Source of the DNA: Streptomyces sp. B93
Lineage (GTDB): Bacteria; Actinomycetota; Actinomycetes; Streptomycetales; Streptomycetaceae
Length of the DNA stretch: 64,000 nt
Assembly (NCBI RefSeq): GCF_018070565.1
Contig: NZ_JAGPXL010000012.1
Span: 124,001 to 188,000 of the forward strand
Reading direction: 5' to 3'
Below the pieces are notes generated by a model. The model saw only the letters and a program-made list of their open reading frames with translations. It ran no database searches and was not told where the DNA came from. Shown here in pieces: positions 53,769 through 63,498 of the stretch; the stretch's first letter is position 1, and every line of letters starts with the position of its first letter. A program made the translations under genes and the position numbers.

Positions 53769-53814
53769 GGGCGGGCCGACCGGTGCGGATGGGCACCGGT
53801 GGGCCCGCCCTTTT
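53769..53814 (+). terminator. Hairpin plus T-run after the subtilisin gene
   Basis: GGGCGGGCC at 53769-53777 pairs with 53802-53810, and ACCGGTGC (53779-53786) pairs with 53793-53800, with one mismatch between the two stem parts. TTTT follows at 53811-53814, so this is a classical intrinsic terminator 25 bases after the stop. Confidence 0.88.
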
Positions 53815-53975
53815 GTCGTCCGCCCCGGGGTAGTTATCAAACCGCGCACCCCGTATTCTTCCCGAACCTGCGCAGTGGGGCCCGCAGTCGTGTGCGCTCC
53901 CGGTACGCTGGTCAGACCGATGCCGCCCCATTGGGTGGCGGGAGACTGTGAGTTATCGTGTACGCCCAGTGACAA

Positions 53976-53997
53976 AAATACGGTGTGACCCGTACTT
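53976..53997. promoter_or_regulatory. ARE-like operator upstream of the CprB-type gene (probable autoregulation)
   Basis: A 22-bp imperfect inverted repeat with half-sites AAATACGG and CCCGTACTT, 18 bases before the start codon. From memory, the in-vitro consensus for CprB has half-sites ACATACGG and CCCCGTTTAT with the same spacing; I count matches at about two-thirds of the positions. Its place just before its own gene fits autorepression, which is usual for gamma-butyrolactone receptor homologues. Confidence 0.65.
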
Positions 53998-54014
53998 TTC
54001 AGGGAGTCCAGCCC

Positions 54015-54662
54015 ATGCCGAGGCAGGTACGTGCAGAGCAGACCCGCGCGACGATCATCGAGGCCGCCGCTGACCTGTTCGACCAGCGCGGCTACGAATC
54101 GACGAGTCTGAGCGACATAGTCGAGCACGCGCGGGTCACCAAGGGGGCCCTGTACTTCCACTTCGCCGCCAAGGAGGACCTGGCGCACGAGATCATGGAG
54201 TTCCAGTCCCGGACCGTGCGGCGGCTGGCCCACGAGGTGGACGACACCGGCTGCTCCTCGCTGGAGGCCCTGATGCGGATCACCTTCGGGCTCGCCCGGC
54301 TCGCCGTCGAGTACCCGGTCGCCCGCGCGGGACTGCGGCTCGCCTCCTCGGAGGTCGGCGTACGGCCCCCACTGCCGCACCCCTACCGGGAACTCCTCGA
54401 CCTCGCCGCGGTGAAGTTCCTCGGCGCCGTCAAGGAGGCCGACATCCACCCCGAGACGGACATCGACGCCGCCGCCCACAGCCTGGTGAGCTTCTTTATC
54501 GGCACCCGTGTCACCACCCGCACCCTCGATTCGCACGCCCGCCTCCCCCGCCGGGTCGCCGAGATGTGGCGACTCCTCGTCCGTGCCCTGGTCCCGGTGA
54601 CCCGCCGTCCCCGCTACCTCGGCCTCGCCGCCCAACTGGAGCGCGAGACCAGAGCCCTGTGA
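54015..54662 (+). CDS. cprB: TetR-family receptor of the ScbR/CprB (gamma-butyrolactone receptor-like) group
   Basis: A 215-residue TetR-fold regulator. The N-terminal helix-turn-helix (RATIIEAAADLFDQRGYESTSLSDIVEHARVTKGALYFHF) is the form seen in ArpA/ScbR/CprB proteins. The C-terminal ligand domain contains LRITFGLARLAVEYPVARAGLRLASSEVG-type helices and ends RYLGLAAQLERE. Such receptors repress target genes until a signalling butyrolactone or related molecule binds; CprB-type members may lack a canonical butyrolactone ligand. ATG 54015 (MPRQVRAEQTR) has AGGGAG nine bases upstream. An ARE-like site lies directly upstream. The DUF89-geosmin synthase pair is downstream on the same strand. No butyrolactone synthase gene (afsA/scbA) is present in the window. 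Confidence 0.88.
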   Translation: MPRQVRAEQTRATIIEAAADLFDQRGYESTSLSDIVEHARVTKGALYFHFAAKEDLAHEIMEFQSRTVRRLAHEVDDTGCSSLEALMRITFGLARLAVEYPVARAGLRLASSEVGVRPPLPHPYRELLDLAAVKFLGAVKEADIHPETDIDAAAHSLVSFFIGTRVTTRTLDSHARLPRRVAEMWRLLVRALVPVTRRPRYLGLAAQLERETRAL

Positions 54663-54853
54663 CGCCGCACGGCGCCCCGCGCCCACCGACGTCGACCTGA
54701 CCGCCGTACGGCGTCCTGTACGCCCCGCGGCGATCTGTATGACGAGATACGGCCCTACCGTGTGACGTGCCCCGGTACGGGCGGCACCCCGCCCGGCGGC
54801 GCCACCACCGGCGCGCCCCGGCCCCGAACGGCCTCCGGGGTACGGTGAGGCGC

Positions 54854-56026
54854 ATGCCCGACACCCCGCCCGTGATCCTCGGCGACGAGCCCGGCTCCTT
54901 CCCGCACGGCGTCCTCGCCGAGCGGCACCCCGCGATCATCCGGCAGGTCCGGGACGCCTTCCCCTACGACCCCGAGCGGCGGCGTGCCCTCGACGCCCTG
55001 CTGGACAGCTGCGTCAAGGGCGTCATCGAGCCATTGCCGGAGACGGCCCACGACCGGGAACGCTGGACGGCCTGGGGCCTGGACACCCACACCGGACGCT
55101 CCTGGTTCGACGTGCCCTGGCTCTGGTCCGAGAGCTACTTCTACCGGCGACTCCTCGACGCCGTCGGCTACTTCACCCCCGGCCCCTGGCAGGGCATCGA
55201 CCCCTTCCGCCCGGCCAAGCTCGCCGAACTCGACGCCCCCGAGACCGACGCCGAACTCGCCGCGCTGGACGACCTGGAGACCCGCCCCGCCGCCGAACGC
55301 GCCACCGCCCTGCTGCACGGCTCCCTCTGGGGCAACCGCGCCGACCTCGGCTTCCGCCTCTCCGCCGAGGCCCCCGGCACCACGGACGGCACCCCCGCAC
55401 TCGTCGTCGACGACAGCGACGCCCTGTGGCCCCTGCTCACCGGCACCGGCACCCTCTGCCTGATCGCCGACAACGCGGGCCGCGAACTCGTCCCCGACCT
55501 GCTGCTCGTCGACCACGTCCTCACCCGGCGGCTGGCCGAGCGCGCCGTGCTGTACGTCAAGCCGTACCCGTACTACGTCTCCGACGCCACGCCCGCCGAC
55601 GTGATCGACGCCCTGCGCCGACTCCGCGCCGCCCCCGGCGCCGCCGCGGACTGCGGACGGCGGCTGTGGGACGCGCTCGCCGACGGACGGCTCGCCCTGC
55701 GCGCCCACCCCTTCGCCGCCGCGCCGCTGCCCTTCGGGGAACTCCCCGCCGACCTGCGCGCGGAGTTCGCCGCCGCCACGCTGACCGTCGTCAAGGGCGA
55801 CCTCAACTACCGCCGCCTGGTGGGCGACCGGCGCTGGCCCCCGACCACCCCGTTCACCGGCCTCACCGCCCACTTCCCCGGCCCGGTCGCCGCCCTGCGC
55901 ACCCTCAAGTCCGATGTCATCTGCGGCCTCGACGCCCAGACGGAGGCCGCGCTGACCGCCGCCGAGGGACAGCGCTGGCGGACCTCGGGCACCCATGCGC
56001 TGATCCAGGTACGGGCCTGGAGTTGA
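54854..56026 (+). CDS. DUF89 / ARMT1-like damage-control phosphatase family protein
   Basis: A 390-residue cytoplasmic protein. The helical N-terminal half has conserved segments WFDVPWLWSESYFYRRLLDAVGYF and PWQGIDPFRPAK. The C-terminal domain has the DUF89 metal/phosphate motifs: LCLIADNAGRELVPDLLLVD (Asp-Asn pair) and VVKGDLNYRRLVGD (Lys-Gly-Asp, Asn). Related enzymes dephosphorylate sugar phosphates or other damaged metabolites with Mn or Ni/Co. ATG 54854 (MPDTPPVILGD) has GGTGAGGCGC upstream; an upstream in-frame ATG at 54767 lacks support. It lies between cprB and geosmin synthase on the same strand. Substrate unknown. Confidence 0.87.
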   Translation: MPDTPPVILGDEPGSFPHGVLAERHPAIIRQVRDAFPYDPERRRALDALLDSCVKGVIEPLPETAHDRERWTAWGLDTHTGRSWFDVPWLWSESYFYRRLLDAVGYFTPGPWQGIDPFRPAKLAELDAPETDAELAALDDLETRPAAERATALLHGSLWGNRADLGFRLSAEAPGTTDGTPALVVDDSDALWPLLTGTGTLCLIADNAGRELVPDLLLVDHVLTRRLAERAVLYVKPYPYYVSDATPADVIDALRRLRAAPGAAADCGRRLWDALADGRLALRAHPFAAAPLPFGELPADLRAEFAAATLTVVKGDLNYRRLVGDRRWPPTTPFTGLTAHFPGPVAALRTLKSDVICGLDAQTEAALTAAEGQRWRTSGTHALIQVRAWS

Positions 56027-56136
56027 TCCCGGTGAGGAGGTACGGACCTGGGGACCGGGCTCCGGAATCCCGCCGGATTCACGCGATGGTGTGATCATGT
56101 CCCCGCGGGCGGATGCCGCCGAACGGGTCCGGGTAG

Positions 56137-58314
<2,178 letters not shown>

Positions 58315-58439
58315 GCCCGCGGCGCGGCGGGGGAGACGTACGGCCACGGCGCCTCCTCCGCCGGGCGCCGGTCAGTCTCACTCGTTCGTGGCTCGTCGCG
58401 CGCCGGTGCGCGGGGTAGTGCGATACCCGGAGGCGATCC

Positions 58440-59054
58440 ATGGAACAGACTGCGCTGCGTCCCAAGCCGATGCCCGGCCAGGAACCCGACACCGACCCCG
58501 GCACCGGCCCCGCCGCCCGCCCCGGCAGGACCCCCCGGCGCCCGCACGCCGCGCGGCGCCGCGGCCGACGGCTGACGACCCTGCTCTTCGGCCTGTTCGT
58601 CGGCACGGTCCTGGTCCTGTCCGGGGTCGGCCTCGGCACCGTCGGCGCCACGGTGATCGGCATGAGCAAACTCGCGGACCTCAAGCGGGACGCCGAGGCC
58701 GTGGGGGCGCCGGCCCGCTCCCCGGCCCCGACGGCGTCCGGCACGTCCCCGGCCCCCGCCGTCTCTCCCCGCTCCGTCGCCGCGCCCGCCCGCGCCACCC
58801 TGGGCCTGGAGGTCGTCGACGCCGAGAAGTCCGGCGCCCTCGTCGTCGGCGTCCACCTCCCCGGCCCCGGCCACACGGCGGGCCTCGTCCAGGGCGACGT
58901 ACTCCTCACCTTCGACGACAGACGCGTCGACTCCGCCACCGACCTCGTGCACGCGGTGGACACGGCCCGCCCGGGACAGGAAGCCCTGGTGACGGTGCGG
59001 CATCCGAGCGGGGGCTACCAGCAACTGACCGTACGCCTCGGGGTGGTCGTCTGA
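58440..59054 (+). CDS. Membrane-anchored PDZ-domain protein
   Basis: A 204-residue protein. A Pro/Arg-rich cytoplasmic N-terminus (44 residues) is followed by one long hydrophobic span (about residues 46-75, LFGLFVGTVLVLSGVGLGTVG), a Pro/Ala/Ser linker, and a C-terminal PDZ domain (ATLGLEVVDAEKSGALVVGVHLPGPGHTAGLVQGDVLLTFDDRRV). No protease domain is fused, unlike HtrA. It may bind C-termini of envelope proteins outside the cell. ATG 58440 has a GGAGGCGATCC context. It follows geosmin synthase by 125 bases; a shared transcript is possible but not shown. Confidence 0.85.
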   Translation: MEQTALRPKPMPGQEPDTDPGTGPAARPGRTPRRPHAARRRGRRLTTLLFGLFVGTVLVLSGVGLGTVGATVIGMSKLADLKRDAEAVGAPARSPAPTASGTSPAPAVSPRSVAAPARATLGLEVVDAEKSGALVVGVHLPGPGHTAGLVQGDVLLTFDDRRVDSATDLVHAVDTARPGQEALVTVRHPSGGYQQLTVRLGVVV

Positions 59055-59204
59055 GACGCGGCGCCCGCGAGCCGGGACGGAGGCGCGCGGCAGCGCGGCG
59101 CACCCCTCGCCGGACCCCGCCGTACCGGCAAACCGGCTCGCGTCGCCCCTCGCGCAAGGGCAGGATGCTGACCGTAGTCCCATCACCGATCCAGGGAGGC
59201 CCGG

Positions 59205-60332
59205 ATGACCGGCACCGTGCCCGCGCCCTTCACCGCCGACACCTACCGGGCCCGGATGGACCGCGCCGCGCGGGCCGCCGCGGAGGTGGGCCTGGCGGGG
59301 CTCCTGGTGGCGCCGGGGCCGGACCTGGTCTGGCTCACCGGGTACGCGCCGCCCGCCGTCACCGAGCGGCTCACCCTGCTGGTGCTGGCCCCCGGGCGGG
59401 TCCCCACCCTCGTCGTGCCGACCCTGGAGGCCCCCGACGCGGCCAAGGCGGCGGGCGCGCCCGTGCTGACCCTGAGCGACTGGACCGACGGCACCGACCC
59501 GTATGCCGCCACCGCCGCCCTGCTCGGCGCCGGCGGCCGGTTCGGCATCAGCGACAACGCCTGGGCCATGCACCTGCTGGGCCTCCAGCAGGCGATGCCG
59601 GGCACCTCCTACGCCGCGCTCACCGAGGCCCTGCCGATGCTGCGGGCCGTCAAGGACGGGGCCGAGCTGGAACTGATGGCAGCCGCGGGCGCCGCCGCCG
59701 ACGCCGCGTTCGAGGAAATCCGCAAGGTCACCTTCAGCGGTCGCCGGGAGTCCGAGGTCGCCGCCGACCTGGCCGAACTGCTCCGTGCCTTCGGCCATAC
59801 CCAGGTCGACTTCACCATCGTCGCCTCAGGCCCGAACGGCGCCAACCCGCACCACGAGGCCGGTGACCGCGTCATCCGCCACGGCGACATGGTCGTCCTC
59901 GACTTCGGCGGCCTGCGCGACGGCTACGGCTCCGACACCTCCCGCACCGTCCACGTCGGCGAACCCACCGACGAGGAACGCCGCGTCCACGACCTCGTGC
60001 GCGCGGCCCAGGAGGCCGGATTCCGGGCGGTGCGGCCCGGCGTCGCCTGCCAGGAGATCGACCGGGCCGCCCGCGCCGTCATCACCGACGCCGGGTACGG
60101 CGAGTACTTCATCCACCGCACCGGGCACGGCATCGGCGTCACCACGCACGAGCCGCCGTACATGATCGAGGGCGAGGAACTGCCCCTGGTGCCCGGCATG
60201 TGCTTCTCGGTGGAACCGGGTGTCTACCTGCCCGGCCGCTTCGGCGTGCGCATCGAGGACATCGTCGCCGTGACCGAGGGCGGCGGTCGTCGCCTCAACG
60301 ACACCACGCGCGAGATGGTGATAGTGGACTGA
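59205..60332 (+). CDS. Xaa-Pro aminopeptidase / M24 metallopeptidase
   Basis: A 375-residue cytoplasmic M24 peptidase with a creatinase-type N-terminal domain (residues 1-140) and a pita-bread catalytic domain. All five metal ligands are in place: Asp in VVLDFGGLRDG, Asp in GSDTSRTVHVG, His in IHRTGHGIGVTTHEPP, Glu in CFSVEPGVYLPG and Glu in GVRIEDIVAV. It should cleave N-terminal residues preceding proline. GGGAGGCCCGG precedes ATG 59205. The APH-fold gene follows by 46 bases and could be co-transcribed. Confidence 0.92.
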   Translation: MTGTVPAPFTADTYRARMDRAARAAAEVGLAGLLVAPGPDLVWLTGYAPPAVTERLTLLVLAPGRVPTLVVPTLEAPDAAKAAGAPVLTLSDWTDGTDPYAATAALLGAGGRFGISDNAWAMHLLGLQQAMPGTSYAALTEALPMLRAVKDGAELELMAAAGAAADAAFEEIRKVTFSGRRESEVAADLAELLRAFGHTQVDFTIVASGPNGANPHHEAGDRVIRHGDMVVLDFGGLRDGYGSDTSRTVHVGEPTDEERRVHDLVRAAQEAGFRAVRPGVACQEIDRAARAVITDAGYGEYFIHRTGHGIGVTTHEPPYMIEGEELPLVPGMCFSVEPGVYLPGRFGVRIEDIVAVTEGGGRRLNDTTREMVIVD

Positions 60333-60378
60333 GCCGACACCACGCCTCCCTCACGTCCCCGAAGGCAACGGCGCGACC

Positions 60379-61308
60379 ATGACCCAGGCACCGACCCCCA
60401 CCACGGACACCGTCCGCCGACTGCTGCGCACGCTGCTCAAGGACAGCGGACCGGAGGTCCGGCCCGTCCCCGCGAGCGGCGCCTACTCCACGTGGTGGGT
60501 CGGCACCCGTCAGGTGCTCCGGCTCGCCCCCGACCGGGACGCCGCCGCCCGCCAGCGCCGCGAGCTGCGGCTGCGCGATCTGGTCCGGCCGCATCTCCCG
60601 GTCGCCGTGCCGACCAGCGTGGCGCACGGCGAGTGGGCGACCGGGCTGACGTACTCGCTGGACAGCAAGGTCGCGGGCGGCTCCGCCGAGGGGCACGAGG
60701 TGTCCGCGGTCGGCGAGGCGGACCTGGCCGGACTGCTGACCGGCCTGCGCGAGGTGCCCGTCCGGCAGGCGGAGCTGCTCGGGGTGCCCCGGGTCGCCCC
60801 CCGCTCCCTGGAGGGGGTGCGCCGGGCCGCCGCGCGGGCCGCCGCCCGCCTCGCCGAGGCCGACGAGTTCGACGCCTCCCGGCTGCACCAGCTCACCCCG
60901 CCCGGCGCCGTACAGCTCGCCGCGCAGCCCGGCACCGCCGTCCTCGTCCACCATGGCCTCGCCGACGACCACCTCGTCGTCAGCGCCGACGGGCGGGTGC
61001 GCGGCGTCCTCGGCTGGACCGACGCCATCGTGGGGGATCCCGCCGAGGACATCGCCGGGCTCGCCGCCGCCGTCGGCTCGCCCGCCGCCGTACGGGCGGC
61101 CACCCTGGCCGGGTACAGCGCCCGGCCCTGCCTGCGCGGCCTGTGGCTGGCCCGCTGCGACGCCGTCGTCCGCCTCGCCGACGGCCTCGCCGGGCGCGGC
61201 GACGCCCCGCTGCCACTGCTGCGGACCCGGCTGCGCCGCACCTGGGAGGCGATCCTCCTGGAGCGGGTCACGGACCTGCGCGACGAAGAGACGGACGAGC
61301 CCCCGTAG
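60379..61308 (+). CDS. Aminoglycoside/macrolide phosphotransferase-fold protein lacking both catalytic aspartates
   Basis: A 309-residue protein with an APH/MPH kinase-like fold. The C-lobe segment LVHHGLADDHLVVSADGRVRGVL then GWTDAIVGDPAEDIAGLAAAVG aligns with the family pattern H-G-D-L...H-L...D-W-T-D-A..GDP. The catalytic Asp of HGD is replaced (Gly193 or Leu194, depending on alignment) and the metal-binding Asp of DWTDA is Gly212. The N-lobe (ASGAYSTWWVGTRQVLRLAP) also lacks a clear ATP-binding Lys. As a kinase it should be inactive or strongly altered; a pseudokinase or binding role is possible. It lies 46 bases after the M24 peptidase gene. Homologues with intact Asp residues would show whether this is a local loss. 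Confidence 0.82.
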   Translation: MTQAPTPTTDTVRRLLRTLLKDSGPEVRPVPASGAYSTWWVGTRQVLRLAPDRDAAARQRRELRLRDLVRPHLPVAVPTSVAHGEWATGLTYSLDSKVAGGSAEGHEVSAVGEADLAGLLTGLREVPVRQAELLGVPRVAPRSLEGVRRAAARAAARLAEADEFDASRLHQLTPPGAVQLAAQPGTAVLVHHGLADDHLVVSADGRVRGVLGWTDAIVGDPAEDIAGLAAAVGSPAAVRAATLAGYSARPCLRGLWLARCDAVVRLADGLAGRGDAPLPLLRTRLRRTWEAILLERVTDLRDEETDEPP

Positions 61309-61568
61309 CGACCCCACACGGCCACGCCACGACGGCGCCACGGCGCCACGGCGTCAGGGGCCCACGGGCCCACGGCACCCGCGGCGCCACGGACCCTGCG
61401 GCCCCATGGTCTCCACGGCCCTGTGGCGTCAAGGCACCCACGGCCCCGCGGTCTCCACCGGCCTGCGGCGCCACTGCCGCACGATCCAGCGGCCCCGGGG
61501 GGCCAAGGCACCCACGGCCCCGCAGTCTCCACCGGCCCGCGGCGCCATTGCCCCGCGGCCCCGCAGCG
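61309..61568. repeat. Repeat-rich spacer between convergent genes, 74-bp period
   Basis: The 48 bases at 61431-61478 recur at 61505-61552 with three mismatches, offset by 74 bp. A weaker, partly shortened copy precedes them near 61357-61425. The units are built from CACGGCCCC / GGTCTCCACCGG / GCGGCGCCA words. The tract sits between the stops of the APH-fold gene and treZ. Open frames exist in it, but they have no start context or domain similarity and are not called. Confidence 0.75.
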
Positions 61569-63314
61569 CTACGGCTGTACGAGCACCACGCACGACTCGC
61601 CGGGCACCCGCAGCCCGCCCTCCGTGTCCGGCCCGTCGACCGGCTCCGACGCGGCGAGCACCGTCGCCGGGCGGGACCCCAGCGGGATCACGGCCGCCTC
61701 CTTCGCCAGGTTGACCGCCACGCACACGTCCCCGCGCCGGAAGGCGAGCCAGCGGGCCTCCTCGTCGTAGGCCACCTTGGTGTCCCCGAGGTCGGGATCG
61801 GTGAGGTCGGGCTGGTCGTGGCGGAGGGCGATCAACTGGCGGTACCAGGCCAGCACGCGCGCGTGGTCCCCCCGTTCGGGCTCGGACCAGTCCAGGCAGG
61901 AGCGGTCCCGGGTCGCCGGGTCCTGCGGGTCGGGGACGTCCTCCTCGGCCCAGCCGTGCGCCGCGAACTCCCGCCGCCTGCCGCGCCGTACCGCCTCGGC
62001 CAGCTCGGGATCGGTGTGGTCGGTGAAGAACTGCCAGGGCGTGCCCGCCGCCCACTCCTCGCCCATGAACAGCATCGGTGTGAACGGCCCGGTCAGCGTC
62101 ACCGCCGCCGCGCAGGCCAGCAGCCCGGGGGATACCAGGGCGGCGAGCCGGTCGCCCTGGGCACGGTTGCCGACCTGGTCATGGGTCTGGCTGTAGCCGA
62201 GCAGCCGGTGCCCGGCCACCCGGGAGCGGTCCAGCGGACGGCCGTGGCGCCTGCCGCGGAACGACGAGTAGGTGCCGTCGTGGAAGTAGCCGCCGGTGAG
62301 GGTCTTGGCGAGGGCGGCGAGCGGGGCGCGGGCGAAGTCCGCGTAGTAGCCCTGTGACTCGCCCGTCAGCGCCGCGTGCAGCGCGTGGTGGAAGTCGTCG
62401 CTCCACTGCGCGTGCAGCCCCATGCCGTGCTCCTCGCGCGGCGCGATGAGCCGTGGGTCGTTCAGATCGGTCTCGGCGATCAGGAACAGCGGCCTGCCCG
62501 TGTCGGCGGCCAGCCGGTCCACGGCCGTGGACAGCTCCTCCAGGAAGTGGCACGCGCGCGTGTCGACCAGCGCGTGCACCGCGTCCAGGCGCAGCCCGTC
62601 CAGCCGGTAGTCCCGCAGCCAGGCCAGCGCGCTGTCGACGAGGTACGCGCGGACCTCGTCCGAGCCGGGCGCGTCCAGGTTGACGGCGGAGCCCCACGGC
62701 GTGTGGTGGGTGTCGGTGAAGTACGGGCCGAAGTAGGGCAGGTAGTTGCCGGAGGGGCCCAGATGGTTGTGCACGACGTCCAGGACCACCCCGAGCCCCA
62801 GCTCGTGCGCCCGGTCGACGAACCGCTTCAGCCCCTCGGGGCCGCCGTACGGCTCGTGCACGGCCCACAGCGACACCCCCTCGTACCCCCAGCCGTGCTG
62901 CCCGGGGAACGGGCACACCGGCATCAACTCGACATGGGTGACGCCCAGTTCCGCGAGATGGCCGAGCCGCTCGGCCGCCGCGCCGAAGGTGCCCTCGCGC
63001 GTGTACGTGCCCACGTGCAGCTCGTACAGCACCGCACCCGGCAGCGGACGGCCGGACCACTCGACGCGCCACGCGTAGCGCTCCTGGTCGACGACCGCGC
63101 TCAGCCCGTCCGGGCCGTCCGGCTGCCGCCGGGAGCGCGGGTCTGGCCGTACGGGTCCGTCGTCCACCGCGAAGCCGTACCGGGTGCCGTCGCGGGCCTC
63201 CGCCTCGCCGGTCCACCACCCCGCTCGCTCCGCGTCCGGCTCCATCGCGCGCGCGGCGCCCCCGCAATGGAGCGTCACTTGCCCGGCCTCCGGTGCCCAC
63301 ACCTCGAACTGCAC
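61569..63314 (-). CDS. treZ: Malto-oligosyltrehalose trehalohydrolase
   Basis: A 581-residue GH13 enzyme that releases trehalose from maltooligosyl-trehalose made by TreY. An N-terminal CBM48-like beta domain (VQFEVWAPEAGQVTLHCGG) precedes the (beta/alpha)8 barrel: LDVVHNHLGPSGNY, GLRLDAVHAL with the nucleophile Asp, FLIAETDLNDPRL with the acid/base Glu, and YSQTHDQVGNRAQGDR with the third Asp. The length is standard. GTG 63314 is chosen because AAGGGGAA is seven bases upstream; the open frame continues 18 codons further without domain content. treY is not in the window. Cytoplasmic; part of glycogen-to-trehalose conversion. Confidence 0.95.
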   Translation of the reverse strand: MQFEVWAPEAGQVTLHCGGAARAMEPDAERAGWWTGEAEARDGTRYGFAVDDGPVRPDPRSRRQPDGPDGLSAVVDQERYAWRVEWSGRPLPGAVLYELHVGTYTREGTFGAAAERLGHLAELGVTHVELMPVCPFPGQHGWGYEGVSLWAVHEPYGGPEGLKRFVDRAHELGLGVVLDVVHNHLGPSGNYLPYFGPYFTDTHHTPWGSAVNLDAPGSDEVRAYLVDSALAWLRDYRLDGLRLDAVHALVDTRACHFLEELSTAVDRLAADTGRPLFLIAETDLNDPRLIAPREEHGMGLHAQWSDDFHHALHAALTGESQGYYADFARAPLAALAKTLTGGYFHDGTYSSFRGRRHGRPLDRSRVAGHRLLGYSQTHDQVGNRAQGDRLAALVSPGLLACAAAVTLTGPFTPMLFMGEEWAAGTPWQFFTDHTDPELAEAVRRGRRREFAAHGWAEEDVPDPQDPATRDRSCLDWSEPERGDHARVLAWYRQLIALRHDQPDLTDPDLGDTKVAYDEEARWLAFRRGDVCVAVNLAKEAAVIPLGSRPATVLAASEPVDGPDTEGGLRVPGESCVVLVQP

Positions 63315-63498
63315 GGACGGTTCCCCTTCGTCTGCCCACAGTGACGTAGCCCGTCCATGGTCCGTCAAACGAGATCAATCCGCTTTCGCATATTCACTTT
63401 TGCGGCGGGTGTCGTCGGGTGTGATCGCCGCACGCGCGCGTGGCCGCCGATCCCCGGCTTTCTGGACACCAGGGGTTCACTGTCCGACAATCACCAGC

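Noticed and set aside
61309-61568. Short open frames inside the repeat-rich spacer
   Set aside because: They lack ribosome sites and recognisable domains and are composed of the repeat words.
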